Part shown: in pieces, positions 1 through 5,832 of the stretch
Position numbering within the stretch: position 1 is the stretch's first letter
How the letters are laid out: every line of letters begins with the position of its first letter
Assembly: GCA_003222555.1 (NCBI GenBank)
Contig: QHWL01000088.1
Location: forward strand, 1-7,314
Reading direction: 5' to 3'
Source of the DNA: Acidobacteriota bacterium
Lineage (GTDB): Bacteria > Acidobacteriota > Vicinamibacteria > Vicinamibacterales > CAVVIG01
Length of the DNA stretch: 7,314 bases
The notes under the pieces: generated by a model
The model's database searches: none
Told to the model about the DNA's origin: nothing
Seen by the model: the letters and a program-made list of their open reading frames with translations, nothing else
Program-made: the position numbers and the translations under genes

Positions 1-1182
1 TCCGAATCGGGCGAAACGACGACGCTCGAGAAGGCCGATGGCGGCTGGCAGGTCGTCGATCCCATCGCCACTCCCGCCGACGATTCGAAAGTCACCGCCA
101 TCACGAGTGGTCTTCCGTCGATTAGCCTCGTGCGCGTCGTCGACGAGAAGCCGACCGATCTCGAGAACTACGGCCTGGCCAAGCCAAGAATCGACGTCGG
201 CTTCAGAACGTCCGGCGACAAGGATTACCGCCACTTGCTCATCGGCGAGAAGTCGCCGGTGGGCGGCGACGTCTTCGCCATGCGCAGCGACGAAAAGCGC
301 GTCGTGCTCATTTCCGCAAATTGGGAACCTTCGTTCAACGCCTCGACGTTCGACTTGCGCGAAAAAGCGCTGCTCAAGTTCGATCACAGCAAGCTGGACG
401 GGATTGAAGTGAGTGCCGGCGGAAAACTGCTGCGGTTCGCCAAGGACGGGCGCGAGTGGAAACTCATCAGCCCGTTGCATGCGCGCGCCGACTATGGAGC
501 AGTCGAAGGCCTGGTGGGCCGGTCGGAGAGCAAGGCCAAGTCGTTTGTGACCGACGACGCCAGTCCTGCCGATTTGAAAAAGTACGGCCTCGACAAACCC
601 GAAGCGACGCTGAATCTCACCGTCGGCAGCACGAAGTCGACCCTCCTCGTCGGCGGCAAGGCTGGCGACGGCGCGGTTTACGTGCGCGATCGGTCGAAGC
701 CGGCGGTGATGACCGCCGAGAGCGCGCTCTCCGACGACCTGAAGAAGGCAGCCGAGGAGTACCGGCTCAAGGACATCTTCGAGTTCCACGCCTCCAACGC
801 GAGCCGCCTGGATATCGCGCGCGACGGCCGCACTGTCGTGTTGGAACGGGTGAAGGCCGAGGGCGACGACACAGCGGACAAATGGCGCCGGGTGAGCCCG
901 AACGCCGGCGATGTCGACAAGGACAAGATGGGCGGCCTGCTCTCGAGACTCGAGAGCCTGCGCGCCTGGTCGTTTACATCGTCGACGGCGAAGACCGGCC
1001 TCGGCTCGCCGGCGATGACCGTGGTCGTCAAGTTCGACGACGGGAAGAAGGAAGAACGGGTCACCTTTGGCAAGGCCGGAACCGGGACTTATGCCGGGCG
1101 GCCGGACGAGCCAGGCGCCGCCAGGATCGACACGGCCGCCTTCGATAGCGCCGTCAAAGCCCTGGATGAAGCCTCAAAGTAG
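1..1182 (+). CDS. DUF4340 repeat protein, 3' part (cut by left edge)
   Basis: The frame is open from the first base, so the true start lies outside the window; 393 codons are visible before TAG. Three successive units of about 140 residues share a pattern: a tryptophan near the beginning (Trp16, Trp153, Trp295), then about 40 residues later a Gly-Leu motif (NYGLAKP near 57, KYGLDKP near 195, KTGLGSP near 332), then a beta strand. This is the repeat pattern of the DUF4340 family. Such proteins are usually encoded last in a cluster with an ABC-2 type ATPase, a permease and a GldG-like protein, and are thought to act on the periplasmic side of that transporter. That context is family knowledge, since the upstream genes are not visible. 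The C-terminus ends in a charged Ala/Lys-rich helix. An internal ATG or GTG start is unlikely because the repeat pattern runs to the left edge. Substrate unknown. Confidence 0.85.
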   Translation, partial: SESGETTTLEKADGGWQVVDPIATPADDSKVTAITSGLPSISLVRVVDEKPTDLENYGLAKPRIDVGFRTSGDKDYRHLLIGEKSPVGGDVFAMRSDEKRVVLISANWEPSFNASTFDLREKALLKFDHSKLDGIEVSAGGKLLRFAKDGREWKLISPLHARADYGAVEGLVGRSESKAKSFVTDDASPADLKKYGLDKPEATLNLTVGSTKSTLLVGGKAGDGAVYVRDRSKPAVMTAESALSDDLKKAAEEYRLKDIFEFHASNASRLDIARDGRTVVLERVKAEGDDTADKWRRVSPNAGDVDKDKMGGLLSRLESLRAWSFTSSTAKTGLGSPAMTVVVKFDDGKKEERVTFGKAGTGTYAGRPDEPGAARIDTAAFDSAVKALDEASK

Positions 1183-1194
1183 CGGGAAAGGCAT

Positions 1195-1330
1195 ATCACG
1201 AAGGGTCAGGAAGAACCCAGCGCTTCTGTGCAAATATTCTTCGTGATCTTCGTGGTTCTTCGTGCCTTCGCGATGAAGGGTTCCGACAGGAGGCTTTCCT
1301 CTCTCCTCCTGTGCTTCATGCATTCGTGAT
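1195..1330. repeat. Structured intergenic element with TTCGTG repeats
   Basis: This stretch lies between two convergent genes and is bounded by perfect 8-bp inverted repeats, ATCACGAA at 1195-1202 and TTCGTGAT at 1323-1330. A third copy of the 8-mer, TTCGTGAT, sits at 1240-1247. TTCGTG or TTCGCG recurs at 1240, 1249, 1259 and 1267. Further inverted repeats are nested inside: GAAGAACC 1210-1217 with GGTTCTTC 1254-1261; ATGAAG 1273-1278 with CTTCAT 1314-1319; ACAGGAGG 1286-1293 with CCTCCTGT 1305-1312. From memory, TTCGTG-rich intergenic repeats occur in many environmental genomes and give spurious ORFs rich in NHEDHEE-like peptides; the reverse strand here yields such a peptide. No clear target-site duplication flanks it. 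It could be a REP or MITE-like element or an RNA structure; which is not settled. The rest of the gap, 1331-1392, shows nothing recognisable. Confidence 0.55.
1286..1312. terminator. Inverted repeat, possible weak bidirectional terminator
   Basis: An 8-bp perfect stem (ACAGGAGG with CCTCCTGT) encloses an 11-base pyrimidine-rich loop. It lies about 100 bases beyond the stop of the DUF4340 gene and about 80 bases beyond the stop of the convergent secreted-protein gene. This is where transcription from either side would need to stop. No T-run follows on either strand, so it is not a classical intrinsic terminator; it may only be part of the surrounding repeat element. Confidence 0.3.
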
Positions 1331-1392
1331 TGAAGTTCGACGAAGGCGTCGAGCTCTTCAGGCGGACCGTGGCGGCCCAACGAGTGGAGGCC

Positions 1393-1875
1393 CTACGATT
1401 TGTTGTAGAACAGCCTGGCCGTGGTTGACCCACCAGGGTTCTCGGTGACTCGAGCGATGGTGAGCTGACTACCGCTCAAGGTCATGGTATCCCTCAACTG
1501 GTTCAGCGCAGTGGTCCAGGTGTAGAGGACCAGCTTATTTCCGTCCCAGCGCGCTTTCGTTCTCCACCTCACAACAGCGGTCACTCCCGATTGGGATTCT
1601 CCCTGGGCCTCGGTGATGTTGTCGCTGCCATCCAGCTTGTACACCATCTTCATCGGCTTGCCGTAGGTGTCGCTCTCGACCGTGATGTCGGTCCCGGTTT
1701 GTCTCATCACAAACGTCGGCGCCGGAACGGCCCAGCCGCCCCCCGTCCCCTTGTATCCCGGCGGTTCGCTCTTGTCGTACTTCCACGTCCCTGAGAAATC
1801 CGGTTTCGCCTGCGCCCGCCCGACTGCGGGCAGGACGAGAGCCAGCGTCACCAAGAACAGCACCACTCGCCTCAT
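1393..1875 (-). CDS. Small secreted protein, beta-rich, function unknown
   Basis: 160 residues. The start at 1875 is chosen because AAGGAGG sits five bases upstream and because a clear signal peptide follows: MRR, a hydrophobic core over residues 4-18, and a likely cut after AQA at 21-23. A longer in-frame reading back to 2250 runs through the NHL gene in antisense and is rejected. The mature part opens with KPDFSGTWKYD, a phrase I associate with small exported Acidobacteriota proteins of lipocalin-like or uncharacterised type. Alternating short strands follow (ITVESDTYG, KMVYKLDG, AVVRWRTKARWDG, KLVLYTWTT, MTLSGSQLTIARV), suggesting a small beta-barrel that might bind a hydrophobic ligand. 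No cysteines or catalytic motif are seen. It lies 65 bases downstream of the NHL gene on the same strand and is probably co-transcribed. The fold is inferred from strand pattern only. Confidence 0.8.
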   Translation of the reverse strand: MRRVVLFLVTLALVLPAVGRAQAKPDFSGTWKYDKSEPPGYKGTGGGWAVPAPTFVMRQTGTDITVESDTYGKPMKMVYKLDGSDNITEAQGESQSGVTAVVRWRTKARWDGNKLVLYTWTTALNQLRDTMTLSGSQLTIARVTENPGGSTTARLFYNKS

Positions 1876-1892
1876 CAAGTCCTCCTTAGCGG

Positions 1893-1927
1893 GGACGGGA
1901 GCCCGTACTTTACACGGGCTCCTGTCC
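1893..1927 (-). other. Strong stem-loop between two co-directional genes
   Basis: Two 14-base arms (1893-1906 and 1914-1927) pair at all but one position around a 7-base loop. On the minus strand the odd position is A against C; on the plus strand it would be a G-U pair. It begins 13 bases after the NHL stop codon and ends just before the AAGGAGG ribosome site of the next gene. No T-run follows in the minus direction, so it is more likely an attenuator, an mRNA-stability element or an RNA-processing site than a full terminator. Confidence 0.6.
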
Positions 1928-1940
1928 GCCTGCCGATAAC

Positions 1941-3149
1941 TCAGTTTCCGCCGCCAGCCATCGGCATCAGCGGCCGGCCCCAAACGATCTTCGCAGGATC
2001 TGCATCTTTCCTCGGATGGTACTTCTGCGTGCGCCCACCGAAGACCTCGGCCATGTACAGATTCCCATCCGCGTCGGCTGTCATCTGGTGCACGGCCCAG
2101 GTATATCCGGGCCTCGTGCCGAACTGCCCGAACGCGAACTCCAGGTGTCCCAGGAGGTCGTATTTCACCACCCGCTCCGAAATCGAGTCGTACGCCCAGA
2201 CATGTTCGTCGGCGCTCATGATCATGGTATGCGGCGCCACATTGGGCCATTGGTCGAGGAACTTGCCGTTCTCGTCGAACACCTGAATGCGTCTATTCGA
2301 TCGATCGGAGACGAATACGTGGTGGTCGCGGCTGCCCACGGCGACCCCGTGCGGGGTGTTGAACTGACCGGGGGCAGTCCCCTCGCTCCCCCATTTCAGC
2401 AGGAATTTTCCGTCCTTGTCGAACTTCATGACGCGCTTATTGCCGTAGCCGTCGGAGACAAAGAAGCTCTGGTTCGGCAACCAGTCGATAAACGTCGGTC
2501 GACGAAAATGCTTGATGTCGTCGTTGTCACCCTCTTCGTCCATCTCGCCGAGCATCTGGACTTCCCGCTTGCCGTCGTGCGTAAACTTGTGGATGACGTG
2601 GCGCATGTCGTCGACGACCCACACGTGCCGCTCCGGGTCGTAAGGGCTTATGTAGATTTGGTGCGGTCCCCGGCCCCATTCAAAGAGCTTGTCCCACTGG
2701 GTCCACGATTCGATCAACTTTCCATCGCCGTCGACTAACACGATGCAGTTCGTCATCGAGGCGATCGGCACGACGGCGGCCTGAACGTTGAAGAAGCCCC
2801 AATTGCCAGGAAAGTTATTCGGGACTTTGTCCGGGAGCTTCAGCTCGCCCCGGTTTGCCAACCAGATTCTGTTGGGCGACTCCGCGAACACTCCGCCCTG
2901 TGAGCCCCAGATGTAGCCAGACTTGGGGTACGGGTGCGCCCAGGCCGGCCATTTTTGATCGGGAATCTCGTAAGCCCCGACAATCTCGCCCGGGCCGCCC
3001 TTCGGATACTGGCTCAGAGCGCCGCCTTCCTGCTGCGGCGCCGCGCCGCCGCGGCCGCCTCTCTGAAGGAGCAAGGCGGGCGTGCTGAACAAGCCGAAGA
3101 GAAAAACGGCGAACAGCGAGGCGAGTACCGACAGGGTAAACCTGCGCAT
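1941..3149 (-). CDS. Exported NHL-repeat beta-propeller protein
   Basis: 402 residues. The start at 3149 has GGAGG five bases upstream and is followed by a signal peptide or membrane anchor (basic MRR, hydrophobic residues 5-28). A Gly/Arg/Gln-rich linker spans about 30-55. The body is a beta-propeller with recognisable NHL-type blades at roughly 163-195 (HQIYISP, VWVVDD, KFTHDGK), 217-252 (FFVSDGYGNKRVMKFDKDGKF), 266-300 (PHGVAV, VFVSDRSNRRIQVFDENGKF), 306-340 and 354-380 (DADGNLYMAEVFGGRTQKY). NHL propellers are binding scaffolds. Exported ones of this kind are often matched to the lyase domain of peptidylglycine alpha-amidating enzyme, but I cannot identify catalytic residues, so no enzyme activity is claimed. 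Residues 56-160 hold WAHPYP and a Trp-rich stretch that probably forms the first one or two blades. It leads a probable operon with the 160-residue secreted protein. Confidence 0.85.
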   Translation of the reverse strand: MRRFTLSVLASLFAVFLFGLFSTPALLLQRGGRGGAAPQQEGGALSQYPKGGPGEIVGAYEIPDQKWPAWAHPYPKSGYIWGSQGGVFAESPNRIWLANRGELKLPDKVPNNFPGNWGFFNVQAAVVPIASMTNCIVLVDGDGKLIESWTQWDKLFEWGRGPHQIYISPYDPERHVWVVDDMRHVIHKFTHDGKREVQMLGEMDEEGDNDDIKHFRRPTFIDWLPNQSFFVSDGYGNKRVMKFDKDGKFLLKWGSEGTAPGQFNTPHGVAVGSRDHHVFVSDRSNRRIQVFDENGKFLDQWPNVAPHTMIMSADEHVWAYDSISERVVKYDLLGHLEFAFGQFGTRPGYTWAVHQMTADADGNLYMAEVFGGRTQKYHPRKDADPAKIVWGRPLMPMAGGGN

Positions 3150-3179
3150 TCGAACCTCCGTAAACAGGGAAGATACCGG

Positions 3180-3188
3180 AGTGTAGCA
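3180..3188 (-). promoter_or_regulatory. Candidate extended -10 promoter for the NHL gene
   Basis: Read on the minus strand, the sequence is TGCTACACT, fitting the extended -10 form TGnTAnnnT. It lies about 30 bases upstream of the NHL start codon, leaving a short leader with the GGAGG site. No good -35 hexamer is visible at 16-18 bases, which extended -10 promoters tolerate. Short motif, so the call is weak. Confidence 0.3.
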
Positions 3189-3415
3189 CCAAGTCCAGAC
3201 TGGGAAGTAGTTCAGCCCCCAGGAGCCCGTCCGAGTAGCCCGATCGGTGGCCCACGAAGTACGCTAGGTGATCATCGGCGAGCCAGTTCGGAGACTTGGC
3301 GGCCGCACGAGATCCTGACGATGGCGGCGCAGGATGGCAACGTCGCATCCGGACGGCGAAGGTCGCGAGCCCGGCGTGCGAGCTTCGCGCGCCCGATCCT
3401 GTCAAGTCGCGACCA

Positions 3416-3444
3416 TTGACAGCGGTTTCGTCTAACCGTATAAG
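3416..3444 (+). promoter_or_regulatory. Near-consensus sigma-70 promoter of the cysteine-protein gene
   Basis: The -35 box TTGACA (3416-3421) matches consensus exactly. It is separated by exactly 17 bases from TATAAG (3439-3444), which matches the -10 consensus except at the last position. Transcription would start near 3451, giving a leader of about 34 bases that contains the GGAGGTG ribosome site at 3473-3479. This is by far the best promoter in the window and predicts strong expression unless repressed. Confidence 0.75.
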
Positions 3445-3449
3445 TTAGA
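3431..3449. promoter_or_regulatory. Inverted repeat over the -10 box, possible operator
   Basis: TCTAAC at 3431-3436 and GTTAGA at 3444-3449 form a perfect 6-bp inverted repeat with a 7-base centre (CGTATAA) that includes most of the -10 box. A dimeric repressor bound here would block RNA polymerase. The motif does not match an operator consensus I know, and the promoter spacing of 17 bases argues against MerR-type activation, which uses 19-20. It could be coincidental in an AT-rich promoter core. Confidence 0.4.
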
Positions 3450-3484
3450 GGTTCTTTCCCCGTTCTCTTCATGGAGGTGCTCAG

Positions 3485-3868
3485 ATGCGTCACGTATTTG
3501 TCGGACTGACTGTTGCTTCCTTCGTTGTAGCCCTCGGGGCACCCGCATTGGCAGCGACGCAGACCATCACGGGCCAGCTCATCGACGAGTCCTGCTACAA
3601 GATGGACAAGTCGAACACTGGGGTCGACCACAAGATGCCAAAGGGTGACACCAAGGACTGCGCGATCGCTTGCGCGAAGGGGGGTCGGCCGGTAGCGCTC
3701 CTCACCTCGGACGGTAAGGTCTACACCGTGATGGGTGATCTCGCGGCGGACAAGAACGCGAAGCTCGTGCCCCATCTGAGCCATACAGTGGCTCTGACCG
3801 GCGACGTTACCGAGAAGGACGGCAAGACGATGATTGCCGCCGCCAATCTGAAGATGATCAGCAAGTAA
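3485..3868 (+). CDS. Small secreted three-cysteine protein, function unknown
   Basis: 127 residues, started by ATG with GGAGGTG five bases upstream. Residues 1-23 are a signal peptide ending in ALA, with likely cleavage before ATQTITGQ. The mature protein of about 104 residues follows a pattern I recall from small exported Acidobacteriota proteins: strand TITGQLIDESC (Cys37), an insertion rich in Lys/Asp with His49, DCAIACAKGG (Cys59 and Cys63, CxxxC), strand VALLTSDGKVYTV, then HLSHTVALTGDVTEKDGKTMIAA. The beta-strand order and the VxLTGxV phrase suggest a small OB-like barrel. Cys37, Cys59, Cys63, His49, His97 and His100 could bind metal, or two cysteines could form a disulfide; neither is shown. 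A strong promoter with a possible operator precedes it and a hairpin terminator follows, so it is likely monocistronic. No precise family name can be given with confidence. Confidence 0.85.
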   Translation: MRHVFVGLTVASFVVALGAPALAATQTITGQLIDESCYKMDKSNTGVDHKMPKGDTKDCAIACAKGGRPVALLTSDGKVYTVMGDLAADKNAKLVPHLSHTVALTGDVTEKDGKTMIAAANLKMISK

Positions 3869-3874
3869 GTTCGC

Positions 3875-5491
3875 TCACTCGAGCGCGTTCGGAAAGCCCC
3901 GTGCCAAGGCCGGGGCTTTATGCTCCGTCGTCATCGAATGACCGAGCATCGGTTGCGACATCCGCATATTCCACATCCGTCCCATCGGCGCCGGCGGGCG
4001 CACGCGCAAGAAAATGTGGAAGGATACGGGACTCGAGCCGTAACCGGCACCCAGCACGCAGGAGGTCGTACCGCAGAACCCTCGGCCGGTCTGCAGCACA
4101 TCGGGCACGCCGTAAAAGCTCACATTGCCGCCGAGTCCCAGCTCGAAACCATGGGTGTGGACGAAGTCGCGCACGCCGCCGACAGTGAGTGCCAAAACGG
4201 TGCCTCGCAGCGCCCTCGTTTCCGGGGTATCGATAATTGCATCTGTGAGGAGCAGCGAGATCTCGGGCTGCTGGGCCTCGAACCGCCCGTACACGGAGTT
4301 CATGCCACGGTGCCACGTCGCTTCGGTAAAGAAGCCGGCGTGGTTTCCTTGATCCTTGTGGTTGACGCCGTAGCCGGCCGCGATAGCGGTGAAGTCCATC
4401 TCGCGGCGTCTGAACCAGGACCCGGAGAATGTGGTTCGGACGAGATTCCCGGGCTCCAGCTCCTCCGGTTGCTTGAGAAAGCCGGTGGACCCTTGGAATT
4501 CCCACTCGTCATTTGGCCGGAACCATACGCGGCCAGACACTGAATCGAGCGCGCCAAAGTCCAAGTTCCAGCGATCCTCGTCCGGTTCTCGGGCGTTGAA
4601 AAGCGACCCCTCGACGACCCACGGCCCATGATCCACGGCCGCCGTCATCACGCCATACGAGATGTGTGTCGAATCAAACGTGTGATGGCCCAGTGGCGCG
4701 GTCGGATTCTCCGCTGCGGAGGCCCGATGCATGAACGCCACCGGACCGAGCGCCGGTTCGCCTGCTGGACCGCCTGCGACCGTGAAGCCGGTCTTGTCCG
4801 TGACCGGGATTCGCCACACGCCGGCGAGCTGCATGAACAGATCGTGAGGATGCTGGCGGTCGATCAGCGGACGACCGCCGAGCGCCTCGCCGGCCTGAAA
4901 GATCTCTGCGTAGCCCGATTTGCCGACGGTGGCAGGGTCGAGGCTGAACATGCCGTTCAGCGTCAACATACCCGTTCCCATCTTGCGCATCAGCATACCC
5001 ATGTACCAGTTCTGAGCCACGAATTCCTTGTCCCCACGTGGGCTGCCCTGACGATTGAATGTCCCGAACAAGATGCCGTCCTGCATGGACTGCCACCCTT
5101 GTGCGGGCGTCTGAGTGTGGTCGCGTTGCTGAGACTCCGCTTGCGAGGGCTGGGCGGAAGGTGGCTGGGACTGCGGGGCCCTTGATGCTGGTGCTGCCGC
5201 GGCCGTTTCGAGTTCTACTCCTGTCGCGACGGAGCCCGTCCTGTCGACGTCGAGAACAACACGGTCACCGACCTTCACGTCCCTGACGGTCAGATGGGCA
5301 TTGCCCCTCATGATCATCGCCTTGGGATCGATCGTGATCGTGCGCGTCTGGTTGTCTGTTGCTTGAATCGTAATGGTCGCGCCGGCGACCTTCGTGACCG
5401 TGCCGCGGAGGTGTTCGGTGTCGGCCTGCGCGGAAGCGACGCCGCCCATGCACACCAACGCCGTCAGAACGAATGGTAGTAGTCGTCTCAT
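3875..5491 (-). CDS. DUF5666-like domain fused to an outer-membrane beta-barrel; metal-resistance type
   Basis: 538 residues; ATG at 5491, with GGAGAA immediately upstream as a poor ribosome site, so coupling to the gene 11 bases upstream is likely. Residues 1-22 are a signal peptide (ASAQA). Residues 25-95 form a small beta domain (EHLRGTVTKV, ITIDPKAMIMRG, VKVGDRVVLDV) matching the neighbouring 109-residue protein and DUF5666-like proteins. A Pro/Ser/Gln/Ala-rich linker spans about 97-131. Residues 132-500 resemble an uncharacterised barrel family found near copper or heavy-metal efflux genes: MFSLDPATVGKSGY at 181-194, RPLIDRQHPHDLFMQL at 207-222, GHHTFDSTHISYG at 268-280, and alternating aromatic strands ending in SFHIFLRVRP, a plausible last membrane strand. 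The family link is from memory of its motifs. An unusual tail of about 38 residues follows, with six Met in 503-520. Cys473 and Cys478 may form an extracellular-loop disulfide. Likely located in the outer membrane; transport or metal role inferred. Confidence 0.85.
   Translation of the reverse strand: MRRLLPFVLTALVCMGGVASAQADTEHLRGTVTKVAGATITIQATDNQTRTITIDPKAMIMRGNAHLTVRDVKVGDRVVLDVDRTGSVATGVELETAAAAPASRAPQSQPPSAQPSQAESQQRDHTQTPAQGWQSMQDGILFGTFNRQGSPRGDKEFVAQNWYMGMLMRKMGTGMLTLNGMFSLDPATVGKSGYAEIFQAGEALGGRPLIDRQHPHDLFMQLAGVWRIPVTDKTGFTVAGGPAGEPALGPVAFMHRASAAENPTAPLGHHTFDSTHISYGVMTAAVDHGPWVVEGSLFNAREPDEDRWNLDFGALDSVSGRVWFRPNDEWEFQGSTGFLKQPEELEPGNLVRTTFSGSWFRRREMDFTAIAAGYGVNHKDQGNHAGFFTEATWHRGMNSVYGRFEAQQPEISLLLTDAIIDTPETRALRGTVLALTVGGVRDFVHTHGFELGLGGNVSFYGVPDVLQTGRGFCGTTSCVLGAGYGSSPVSFHIFLRVRPPAPMGRMWNMRMSQPMLGHSMTTEHKAPALARGFPNALE
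3893..3919 (+). terminator. Hairpin terminator inside the end of the convergent gene
   Basis: AAAGCCCCG (3893-3901) pairs perfectly with CGGGGCTTT (3911-3919) around a 9-base loop. It begins 25 bases after the stop of the cysteine-protein gene, a typical terminator position, although the T-run is only three bases. The same DNA encodes residues of the C-terminal tail of the convergent barrel gene (KAPALARGF), whose stop codon lies 16 bases further on. For that gene the hairpin lies before the stop, so it probably serves only the plus-strand gene. Confidence 0.6.
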
Positions 5492-5502
5492 TTCTCCGAC
5501 GT

Positions 5503-5832
5503 CTATTTGTGCGCGGGCGGCTTCGCCACTGCCTTGGCGGCGGCCGGTGGAGTCCCGAAGTTCACCGATTCGGCGATGTGGTTCTCCTCGGAGACGTCGA
5601 CGACGACCCGGTCCCCCACCTTCAGATCGTTCATGGTGACGTGCTTACCGCTCCTCATGAACATCGTCTTGTCGTTGAGCTTGATGGCTTCTGCTTTCTT
5701 GGCCGTCTCGACCTTGATGGTGTTCGGGCTGACTTGCGTCACCGTGCCCCGTACGTGTTCATTTCCGCCGTGCGCGTAACTCACGCCGACAAACGCCAGT
5801 AAGAGTGCCGCTGCCAATAGTGCGCGTTTCAT
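5503..5832 (-). CDS. Small secreted DUF5666-like protein
   Basis: 109 residues. The start at 5832 is preferred because AGGAGG lies four bases upstream and a signal peptide follows directly (MKRALLAAALLLAFVGVSYA, cut before HGG); an upstream in-frame ATG at 5883 adds 17 residues that spoil the signal peptide. The mature part begins HGGNEH, then holds one small beta domain: VRGTVTQVSPNTIKV, IKLNDKTMFMRSGKHV, DLKVGDRVVVDV. This is the pattern of DUF5666-like, OB-type exported proteins, which often accompany metal-efflux genes. By hand alignment it matches residues 25-82 of the downstream barrel protein at about half of positions, so the two are paralogous domains. The tail is Ala/Pro/Lys-rich. 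It heads a two-gene operon with the barrel. Met57, Met59, His21, His26 and His64 might touch metal, but this is speculation. Confidence 0.85.
   Translation of the reverse strand: MKRALLAAALLLAFVGVSYAHGGNEHVRGTVTQVSPNTIKVETAKKAEAIKLNDKTMFMRSGKHVTMNDLKVGDRVVVDVSEENHIAESVNFGTPPAAAKAVAKPPAHK

Larger units (their letters stand above)
3150..3484. promoter_or_regulatory. Divergent control region of 335 bp
   Basis: The gap separates the start codons of the NHL gene (leftward) and the small cysteine protein (rightward). The right end holds a well-defined promoter with an inverted repeat, listed separately, and the left end holds a weak candidate promoter. The middle, about 3190-3410, is GC-rich and shows no gene with a ribosome site, no RNA gene and no convincing repeat. 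ORFs crossing it on either strand are extensions of antisense frames. Confidence 0.5.

Noticed and set aside
1174..1433. Two minus-strand ORFs with NHEDHEE-like or TKITKN-like peptides
   Set aside because: They are translations of the TTCGTG-rich intergenic element, lack ribosome sites and have low-complexity composition.
1876..2250. 125-residue N-terminal extension of the 160-residue secreted protein
   Set aside because: It reads another frame of the NHL gene's strand, whereas the internal ATG at 1875 has a strong ribosome site and a clean signal peptide.
2016..2738. 240-residue plus-strand ORF opposite the NHL gene
   Set aside because: It lies entirely antisense to a convincing propeller gene; its Val/His/Asp-rich content mirrors the codons of the other strand.
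3416..3444. MerR/CueR-type metal promoter at the cysteine-protein gene
   Set aside because: Those promoters have a 19-20 base spacer with the dyad between the boxes; here the spacer is 17 and the dyad is centred on the -10 box.
3272..3784. 170-residue minus-strand ORF across the promoter and cysteine-protein gene
   Set aside because: No ribosome site or signal; it overlaps a gene with promoter, signal peptide and terminator on the other strand.
3920..5185. Long plus-strand ORFs opposite the barrel gene (207 and 185 residues)
   Set aside because: They are shadows of GC-rich codons of the barrel gene, with no recognisable domain.
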